A stretch of DNA of 20,415 bases, taken from contig JACRDV010000031.1 in NCBI GenBank assembly GCA_024860865.1, forward strand, positions 1 through 20,415. Reading direction: 5' to 3'. The notes under the pieces were generated by a model. It was not told where the DNA came from, did not search any database, and worked only from the letters and a program-made list of their open reading frames with translations. The position numbers and the translations under genes are program-made. Position 1 is the stretch's first letter, and each line of letters starts with the position of its first letter. Shown here one piece after another: positions 7,140 to 13,489 of this stretch. This DNA comes from JACRDV01 sp024860865 [NCBI: Methanobacteriota archaeon]. Its GTDB lineage: Archaea > JACRDV01.

Positions 7140-8162
7140 TTACCAAAAACCAGCCAAAGCCAAAGCAAAAAAGTAAATATACTTTATTGGAGTCAACTGT
7201 TTTTCTCGTAATAAATCATTTAAATGCTCAATTTCTTCCTCGATAATTTTCTCTACTTTAGAAACTTCTGCCCTTTCTAGCTCCATGTTTTCCTCTATTG
7301 CTTTTCTTAGTTCTCCATCCTTTAAGATAACGTTGGGAAGAGTAACAACAGCAGGGTCAACATTTCCAAAGGGTGATACATCAACGATAAGAAGGGGTGA
7401 ACTTCTATTTAACGAGGTTATCATATTCGGGGTGACCCTATAGTGTGATGCTAAAGTGGCACATATCAGTACATCAGCCTCTGAAAGTACTTCGCCAAGC
7501 TGCTCATATCTTACTGCCGTACCTCCAATTTCTTCCGCGGTTCTAACGCCTAAATCGTAATTTCTATTGACAATGATTAATTCTGGATCGTGCTTAAGTA
7601 GTGCCTTGGCCACTTTCCGTCCCGCTAATCCTGTGCCTAGCAGGACTACCGTTTTTCCCTTTAATGTAGGTAGTTCCTCGAGGATATATTTAACAGCCAT
7701 ATCCTTTATAGCAATTGAACCTTCAATTTTCGTTTCTAAGCGCACCCTTTTACTTACTTGGATAGCCGAATTAAACAATAAGTCCATATACCCGCCTACT
7801 GCAGACTTTTCTTTAGCCAAACGGAATGCAGCTTCAACCTGCATCGGGATATACGTTTCTCCTAAAACCCTGGATTCAATGCTACCAACCAATCTAAATA
7901 GGTGCACAACTGCATCCCTGTCAAAATATATCTCAAATAAATCTTTCTCCAACACATTTTTTGAAAAAAGTAATAATAATGAGTCGACTTTCTCTTTATC
8001 AGCAATTAATACGTAAACTTCGACTCGTGTGCCTGTTTGGATTAAGACACATTCCTTTAAATTTGAAAGGTTATAGAATTCTGAGGGTTCTTTAAACCTA
8101 AACTGCTCAAAATTAGCATAGGGAATTTTCATGTGATGGAGGGAAAGACAAACTAAGTGCAT
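7140..8162 (-). CDS. Glutamyl-tRNA reductase-like protein lacking the catalytic cysteine
   Basis: A 340-residue HemA homologue. Family features: HLFRLVGSIESRVLGE, QVEAAFRLAKE, a KRVRLETKI segment, and an NADPH-binding Rossmann region (VVLLGTGLAGRKVAKALLKHD) followed by ADVLICATLASHYRVT. In genuine GluTR the thioester-forming cysteine lies in a TCNR motif; here the motif reads TGTR (Gly44), with GGC as the codon, so this is not a hidden UGA. The C-terminal dimerisation region is short and ends in a hydrophobic YIYFFALALAGFW. It may be a non-catalytic or repurposed paralogue, perhaps a scaffold or oxidoreductase in tetrapyrrole metabolism, with a true HemA elsewhere. An inverted repeat (8177-8200) lies in its promoter. 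It is convergent with the radical SAM gene. Confidence 0.82.
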   Translation of the reverse strand: MHLVCLSLHHMKIPYANFEQFRFKEPSEFYNLSNLKECVLIQTGTRVEVYVLIADKEKVDSLLLLFSKNVLEKDLFEIYFDRDAVVHLFRLVGSIESRVLGETYIPMQVEAAFRLAKEKSAVGGYMDLLFNSAIQVSKRVRLETKIEGSIAIKDMAVKYILEELPTLKGKTVVLLGTGLAGRKVAKALLKHDPELIIVNRNYDLGVRTAEEIGGTAVRYEQLGEVLSEADVLICATLASHYRVTPNMITSLNRSSPLLIVDVSPFGNVDPAVVTLPNVILKDGELRKAIEENMELERAEVSKVEKIIEEEIEHLNDLLREKQLTPIKYIYFFALALAGFW

Positions 8163-8176
8163 AATTATACTCTTTC

Positions 8177-8200
8177 AATAACTTATACAAAGAAGTTATT
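8177..8200. repeat. Inverted repeat at the start site of the GluTR-like gene
   Basis: AATAACTT and AAGTTATT form perfect eight-base arms around an eight-base spacer. It lies between the likely TATA box and the ATG, at about the expected start site, a classic position for an archaeal repressor. Confidence 0.4.
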
Positions 8201-8203
8201 TGT

Positions 8204-8212
8204 GTTATAAAG
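8204..8212 (-). promoter_or_regulatory. TATA-like box of the GluTR-like gene
   Basis: Minus-strand CTTTATAAC lies 42-50 bases before the ATG, placing the expected start site near 8183. Confidence 0.35.
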
Positions 8213-8395
8213 TATACTTATATGGTAATCCTTCAATTCTCCGTAAACAACGCGGCTAAATTCTGAACTGGCTAAAGCAATGAGTATCCTTCGGTGGTTT
8301 TATGGATGTTAATTTAATTTAAGCTTTTTTAATTAGAAAAACTCTGTGCTAAAAAATTATCTTAACTTTCTCTTAAAACACGAAACAGATAAAAC

Positions 8396-9265
8396 CTATT
8401 TTAAAAATTCTAAGACAGAATCTGTTGGAACCGCATTCTGATCTAGACCGAGCTCAGCAGAATCAACTCCAAGACTCAAACCTAGCAACTGTGGATAAAG
8501 TAAGCTTGGGATATCATATGTTTCTCCATGGACTTCTTTAATTTTGAGCTGCTGAGAGTCGTACATAATATTACAAAAAGGGCAGATGGTAATGATGCAG
8601 TTTACACCAGCCTCTTTAAAGTTTGCCAATTTTTCTCGCGCTAATTTTGTAGCTAAGTCTTCATTTACAGAAAGCAATGGACCGCCACAACACCGAAGTC
8701 TATCTTTGTATTTAACACTCTTGGCGCCAGTTAATTCAATAAGCTCATCCAAATGCTTTGGCATTTCCGGGTCATCAAATCTGATATAATCTGACGGCTT
8801 TAAGAAGTGGCAGCCATCATGAGCTCCAACATTTAATCCATCAAATTGTTTTTTAATTTTATTCTTTATTTTATCAATGCCATAATCCTGAACCAGCATT
8901 GTAACGAAGTGTTTAATTTCAATTTTTCCTTTAAACTCGAGATCAACTGTTTTTAAAATTTCATTAATCTCATCACGAAGGTGTTTTTTATCTTTTAATG
9001 TTTTATTTGCTTTAATTAATGAAGTATGGCATCCGTTGCAAAGGACAACCATATCCAGACCCATCTCTTCTGCTTTGCAAATATTGTAAGCAGAGCTGGC
9101 CAACCAACCATTATATAACACAGATTCAATTTGCAGACCACAACAGCTAGCTCCAGGGATATCCACTAACTTAATTCCTAAAGCTTGAGCAACCTTTCTT
9201 GTTGAAAGGTCATAATGATTTAACCTAAATGGGATTGTGCAACCGAGAAAGTATGCATATTCCAT
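8396..9265 (-). CDS. hdrB: Heterodisulfide reductase subunit B-like protein
   Basis: A 289-residue HdrB homologue. Subunit B of HdrABC carries the active-site non-cubane iron-sulfur clusters that reduce disulfides such as CoM-S-S-CoB in methanogens. Both cysteine-rich CCG domains are complete: Cys9-X31-Cys41-Cys42-X33-Cys76-X2-Cys79 (CNGC), and a second with GCHFLKPSDY, CCGGPLLS and CPFC. This supports a real catalytic subunit. The substrate need not be CoM-S-S-CoB: no methanogenesis genes are in view, and sulfur-metabolising archaea use similar proteins for other disulfides or sulfur carriers. The start has GAGGAAT upstream and lies two bases after the hdrC stop, so translation is probably coupled. 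Confidence 0.92.
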   Translation of the reverse strand: MEYAYFLGCTIPFRLNHYDLSTRKVAQALGIKLVDIPGASCCGLQIESVLYNGWLASSAYNICKAEEMGLDMVVLCNGCHTSLIKANKTLKDKKHLRDEINEILKTVDLEFKGKIEIKHFVTMLVQDYGIDKIKNKIKKQFDGLNVGAHDGCHFLKPSDYIRFDDPEMPKHLDELIELTGAKSVKYKDRLRCCGGPLLSVNEDLATKLAREKLANFKEAGVNCIITICPFCNIMYDSQQLKIKEVHGETYDIPSLLYPQLLGLSLGVDSAELGLDQNAVPTDSVLEFLK

Positions 9266-9267
9266 TT

Positions 9268-9780
9268 CTATTCCTCTTTTGGCAATACTTTCTCAAGCCC
9301 AGCTTTCTTTAAGACTTTCTTCATTTTTTCAATGTCTACTGGCTCCACTGCAGGTAAACCCAAGTCTGCTCTTGCTTCGTTTTCAAAGTCAGTGATTTCT
9401 GTCACTCTTCCAATTTTATAAACACTTTCTGCAATCATTTTTATTCCATTTGGTACGTAACCCTGCCTAGCTGCAATGTTTCGAAGAGCTCTTATTACCA
9501 TAGCTGGTTTTACATCGCGCGGACATCTTTCATAACAATTATAGCAAAATGAACAAAGCCAAATAACATTACTAGAGAGCAACTCATCTTTAAACCCAAA
9601 AATAGACATACGGATAATCTCATGTGGTCGAAAAGTTGCCTCTAACTCTGCAACTGGACAACCACCACTGCAAGTACCACATGCATAACATCGAAGGAGA
9701 TGGTCTCCACCTTCTTCTTTTAAGACTAAGTTTTTGAAGGCGGGATCAATACGTTTTGGCGAAGGTTTTTCAGCCACCAT
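9268..9780 (-). CDS. hdrC: Heterodisulfide reductase subunit C-like protein
   Basis: A 170-residue HdrC homologue that wires HdrA to HdrB through two 4Fe-4S clusters. The motifs are CYACGTCSGGCP (near residues 31-42) and CSFCYNCYERCP (near 77-88), followed by the usual helical tail (AMVIRALRNIAARQG). The ATG lies at 9780 beside a shared divergent promoter region, and hdrB follows directly. The matching HdrA is encoded divergently from 10030, so the complex is encoded by two transcripts that start from one intergenic region. The last 25 residues are lysine- and glutamate-rich. Confidence 0.92.
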   Translation of the reverse strand: MVAEKPSPKRIDPAFKNLVLKEEGGDHLLRCYACGTCSGGCPVAELEATFRPHEIIRMSIFGFKDELLSSNVIWLCSFCYNCYERCPRDVKPAMVIRALRNIAARQGYVPNGIKMIAESVYKIGRVTEITDFENEARADLGLPAVEPVDIEKMKKVLKKAGLEKVLPKEE

Positions 9781-9814
9781 ATAGATTCTCTTTTTCCTAA
9801 GTTATCGAATGAGA

Positions 9815-9838
9815 GATATAAAAAATTATATAAATTTA
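9815..9838. promoter_or_regulatory. Divergent TATA region for hdrCB (minus) and hdrA operon (plus)
   Basis: GATATAAAAAATTATATAAATTT contains TATA-like words readable on both strands. It is about 40 bases before the hdrC ATG and about 200 bases before the hdrA ATG. A plus-strand start near 9860 would give hdrA an unusually long leader of about 170 bases, enough to carry the hairpin at 9904-9976. Confidence 0.45.
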
Positions 9839-9903
9839 ATCTGACTCGATTTTTCTCACTATTGCTCTAGAAAAACAGTCTAACCTAAGGGAAAAATGAA
9901 GAA

Positions 9904-9976
9904 GAACTCCTTTGCAATGACTCCAGCTGAAACCTTTTAGGAAGGCTCGAGGAGGCAATTTGCACCAAATGAGTTC
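9904..9976 (+). promoter_or_regulatory. Candidate archaeal SECIS element in the hdrA leader
   Basis: Hand folding gives a long imperfect hairpin. GAACTC (9904-9909) pairs with GAGTTC (9971-9976), TGCAA (9913-9917) with TTGCA (9960-9964), CTCC (9921-9924) with GGAG (9951-9954), and AGCT (9925-9928) with AGGCT (9943-9947, one bulged G). The internal loop is GAAA (9929-9932) opposite a single A (9942), capped by CCT/AGG pairs and a TTT loop. Archaeal SECIS elements, as I recall them, have a GAA/A internal loop below a short C-G-rich stem. The extra A and the bulges are deviations. It lies about 54 bases before the ATG, on the same strand as two UGA-containing genes. Most archaeal SECIS elements are in 3' UTRs, but a 5' location is known for Methanocaldococcus fdhA. 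Confidence 0.55.
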
Positions 9977-10029
9977 GACCGACCCTATGGGAAAACTGTT
10001 TATTTATGGAGCATTATCGAGATGAAAAA

Positions 10030-13000
10030 ATGACATTGAACCCAAAAACATCGGTGCTAGTAATTGGCGGTGGAGTTGCAGGCATTTATGCTTCCCTTGA
10101 GCTAGCCAAACAAGGCTATAGAGTCCACCTCGTTGAAAGAGAACCAACTATTGGAGGACGTTTGGCCCAAGTTTTTAAGGTATTTCCGACCGATGAGTGC
10201 GCTGCATGACCATTAACACCACTGATGGCAGAGGCAGCCAGCCACCCAAATGTAACATTGTATACCCTTTCTGAAGTCAAAGAAGTCAATGGCAGAGCTG
10301 GCGACTTTAAGGTTAAAATCTTAAAACATCCGAGATACGTTGACGAAACAAAGTGCACAGGTTGCGGGGCATGTTATGAGGTTTGCCCAGTTGAAGTTCC
10401 AAATGAATTTGATATGGGTTTGGGCGTACGGAAAGCAATATACGTTCCATTTCCACAAGCAGTTCCACTAACTCGAGCAATAGATAAAGAGCACTGTGTA
10501 AATTGCAGAATGTGCATTGGAAGGTGCAAACCTAAAGCAATTGATTACGATATGCAACCTCAATTAGTCGAAGTTAATGTCGGCTCAATAATCGTTACAA
10601 CTGGGTACGATGAGTTCAAGCCAGATATAAGGAAAGAACTTGGATATGGCATTTACCAAAATGTTATAACAACTCTTGAATTCGAGCGTTTGGCCCATGC
10701 AACTGGTCCAACTGAAGGACACATAGTCAGACCTTCTGATGGAAAAGCTCCTCAAAGAGTCATATTTGTGCAGTGCGTCGGAGCTAGAGATCTTAAGATT
10801 AACAAAGCGTTTTGCAATAAAGCTTGTTGCATGTATGGAATGAAAAATGCTGGCATTGTAAAGATGCACTATCCCGATGCAGAGGTTTATGTTTCTTACA
10901 TAGATATCAGAGCAGCAGGAAAACTTTTCGAAGAATTCTATCAAGCTAGAAAAGACCAATGGGGCATTAAGTTCGTAAAGGGTCGAGCTTCAAAAATCGT
11001 CGAGGACCCAAACACAAAGAACCTTATTGTGTCATTAGTTGATATGCAAACTGGCGATATAAGAAAACTCGAAGCGGATTTGGTCGTTCTAGTTGCTGCC
11101 TTTGAGCCGGCAAAAGGGACCGAAGAAATTGCAAAAATTCTTGGGCTTAAAATCGCAGAAGATGGATTTTTTGAGGAAAAACATGCTGTTGTAGCTCCGA
11201 ATGAAACAGCTATCTCCGGAATTTACCTCGGAGGCGTTAGTCAAGGTCCTAAAGATACTCCAGATTCAATTTGTCATGCAAGAGGTGCAGCCTCAGCATC
11301 AACGCTCAACCTAGGAATTCCACCTCAATTAAAAGAAGTTGAAGTAAAACCAGAATTTGAGTTGTCAGAAGAACCAAAAATAGGCGTTTTTGTCTGCCAC
11401 TGTGGTGGAAATATCTCAAACTATGCAAATGTTCAGGAACTCAGAGAATATGCAGAAAAATTGCCAAGCGTTGCAGTTGCTAAAGATTATGTGTTCATGT
11501 GCTCAGAGCCTGGCCAAAAATTGATCAAAGAAACAATTGCTGAGAAAAAGTTGAATAGAATAACGGTAGCCGCTTGCACACCAAGAGTTCATGAGCTTAC
11601 CTTCAGAAAGTGTTTAATAGGAGCTGGACTCGATCCCTACTACTTCGAGCTTGTCAATATTAGAGATCAAGATTCACTAGTCCATATGAATCAACCGAAA
11701 GAAGCCACTGAAAAAGCAAAAGACTTAATTCGCTCTGGAGTTGCAAGAGTTGTTAAACTTGAGTCAGTTCCATCAAGAGAAATCAAAGTTCAGCAAGTCG
11801 CTTTGATTATTGGCGCAGGCATAAGTGGAATACACTCAGCGCTAGACCTTGCAAATAGAGGCTTCAAAGTTTATTTAATTGAGCGCGAAGCTGAGATCGG
11901 CGGCCGAATGAAAAAGTTATACAAAACATTCCCAACAAACGATGAGACAGAAAGGCTATTAAAACCACTTATTGAAGAAGTCAAAAATCATTCCAATATC
12001 AAGTTGCTAACCTCTACAGAAGTAATAAGCTCAAGCGGAACCATCGGTGACTTTGCTGTGATAGTGAAACAGGGTTCTAAAGAAATAGAGCTTAAAGTTG
12101 GCGTAATAATTCTAGCTACTGGTACATCAGAATACGAACCAGCGCACGGTGAGTTTGGATACAAAATAAATCCAAATGTTATAACCCAGCTTGAACTTGA
12201 GCAGCAATTAAAAGAAGGGAAGTTCGAAAAACCAAACAATGTCATAATGATACAATGTGTTGGTTCAAGGCAAAAAGAGGGGAATAAATACTGCTCTAGA
12301 ATTTGCTGTAACGTAGCTCTGAAGAATGCAATGATTATCAGAGAGAAATATCCAGAAGCAAACGTGTATATTCTCTACAGAGACTTAAGGGCCTATGGCA
12401 GACGGATGGAAGAGTATTATCAGAAAGTACAAGAAATGGGCGTTATGTTCATTGAATATGATTCTGAAAAGCCGCCTGAAGTTACTGAAGATCCTTCCAC
12501 AAAAGAGCTAATTGTTAAAGTCGAAGATGCTGTTATCAGAAGAACAATTGAAATTCCTGCAGACAAAGTTGTTCTTTCCGTCGGCACCGTTCCACAGAAA
12601 GGAATTGAAAGAGCCTGTGAGCTGTTTGGAATTACAAGAACTGCAGATGGATTTCTTGAAGAAGTTCACTTAAAACTTGAGCCGAATGCCACAAGAGCTC
12701 CTGGAGTTTACATAGCCGGTTCTGCTGCTTTTCCAAAAGACATACCGGATTCAATATCAATGGGAAGAGCTGCCGCGTCTGTTGCATCAATTCCACTAGT
12801 AAACGGTTTGGTAAAACTTGAATTGGTAACAGCATTAGTTGATGAAAAAATTTGCGTGGGCTGTGGGATCTGTGAAACAATTTGTCCATTCGAGGCAATT
12901 AGAATCGAAGAAACCCCAAAGGGAAAAGTTGCCGTAGTAAACGAAGTTAAATGCAAAGGCTGTGGCCAATGTGTTGCTGCATGCCCGATTGGAGCTATGA

Positions 13001-13062
13001 GTTTACGTTACTGGAGAGATGAACAAATACTAGCATCGTTAGAGGCACTTTTAGCGGAGTAG
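10030..13062 (+). CDS. hdrA: Tandem HdrA-HdrA' flavoprotein with selenocysteine at an in-frame UGA
   Basis: Flavin-containing electron-bifurcating subunit of heterodisulfide reductase, about 1010 residues if UGA 10207-10209 is read as Sec60. The first unit has an FAD-binding GGGVAG, the motif DECAAUPLTP, an inserted ferredoxin part ([12 protein letters not shown] near 109 and [11 protein letters not shown] near 156) and the rest of the thioredoxin-reductase-like domain. A second HdrA unit follows: a cysteine domain (VFVCHCGG near 456, CTPRVHE), a second FAD site (GAGISG 595-600) without the CXXC or ferredoxin insertion, and a C-terminal two-cluster ferredoxin (CVGCGIC 942, CKGCGQC 975). The downstream paralogue has Cys where Sec stands. 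I chose ATG 10030 because GAGATGA precedes it by five bases; ATG 10006 is the alternative. It leads the operon. Confidence 0.92.
10207..10209 (+). other. UGA read as selenocysteine in HdrA
   Basis: TGA interrupts a frame that is conserved on both sides: FPTDECAA before it, [14 protein letters not shown] after it. In the downstream paralogue the aligned motif is FPTDDCIFC (Cys190, Cys193), so UGA takes the place of the second cysteine of a CXXC. HdrA is a known selenoprotein in Sec-decoding methanogens. Confidence 0.9.
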
Positions 13063-13073
13063 GAGTGAATTAA

Positions 13074-13478
13074 ATGGTCAATGAAAGAATTGTTATATTT
13101 GCTTGTATGAAATGAGGTTATGCAGCAGCGGATTTAGCCGGCACAATGAAACTTCAATATAATCCATCCGTTCGGATGTTAAGATTACCTTGCACTGGAC
13201 GAGTTGATGTTCTTCACGTCTTAAAGGCCTTTGAGTTAGGTGCAGATGGAGTTATGGTCGTTGCATGTAAAAAAGGAGAGTGCGCCTTCGAGACCGGAAA
13301 CTTAGCTGCAGAGAGAAGGATAATGTTTGTTAAAAAATTATTAAATCAACTTGGACTTGGGAGCGATCGAGTCAACATTTATTTTTTGTCTTCGGGAGAA
13401 GCGGATAAATTTGTAGCTGCAGTTAAAGATATGGTTGAAAAAGTTAAAAAACTTGGACCTAGCCCATTGAAGAAGTAA
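13074..13478 (+). CDS. mvhD: MvhD/VhuD-like 2Fe-2S electron-transfer subunit with selenocysteine
   Basis: A 134-residue MvhD-family protein, which passes electrons between a hydrogenase or formate dehydrogenase and HdrA. UGA 13113-13115 falls at residue 14 in FACMKUGYAAADLAG. The fused copy in the next gene reads FACDECGYAAIDVAG, so Sec replaces a ligand-type cysteine. Further family motifs follow: LPCTGRVD and VACKKGECAFETGN. Without reading UGA as Sec, only a 110-residue fragment from 13146 would remain, missing the N-terminal motif. The ATG at 13074 has GGAGTGA upstream and lies 11 bases after the hdrA stop. VhuD of methanococci is a known Sec protein. No hydrogenase or formate dehydrogenase gene is in the window, so its electron partner is unknown. 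Confidence 0.9.
13113..13115 (+). other. UGA read as selenocysteine in MvhD
   Basis: Codon 14 of the MvhD-like gene. It aligns with Cys675 of the HdrA-MvhD fusion encoded downstream, forming CXXU in place of CXXC. The fusion gene itself ends at a UGA (15854-15856), so UGA also serves as a normal stop here. Confidence 0.9.
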
Positions 13479-13489
13479 AGAGTGAGAAT

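Noticed and set aside
8031-8033. A third hidden Sec codon at the missing catalytic cysteine of the GluTR-like gene
   Set aside because: The codon is GGC (Gly), not TGA.
9904-9976. Eukaryote-type SECIS (AUGA/GA kink-turn core) reading of the same hairpin
   Set aside because: ATGA (9917-9920) and CGA (9948-9950) are present, but they are not opposite each other at the base of one continuous helix, so the archaeal-type fold fits better.
10006-10209. Reading the first 67 codons of hdrA as a separate short protein ending at TGA
   Set aside because: It stops in the middle of a conserved FAD/CXXC region that continues in the same frame after the UGA.
12907-12931. GAA-A-CCC-CAAA-GGG-A sequence resembling the apical part of an archaeal SECIS, about 190 bases before the mvhD UGA
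   Set aside because: It has the loop and cap, but the flanks cannot form the required lower stem, and the bases are explained by the conserved coding sequence EETPKGKV between two ferredoxin motifs of HdrA.
12632-12956. Overlapping minus-strand open frames inside hdrA (and similar ones inside dsrAB and the fusion gene)
   Set aside because: They are antisense shadows of strongly conserved coding sequence, without homology or ribosome sites.
13165-13178. Perfect six-pair hairpin CATCCG-TT-CGGATG shortly after the mvhD UGA, considered as a bacterial-type SECIS
   Set aside because: It lies about 50 bases after the UGA inside conserved coding sequence, has no SECIS loop signature, and bacterial placement is not used by archaea.
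13146-13478. MvhD starting at ATG 13146
   Set aside because: It has no ribosome site and lacks the N-terminal cysteine motif found in the fused paralogue. The ATG at 13074 with GGAGTGA, reading through UGA, is far better.
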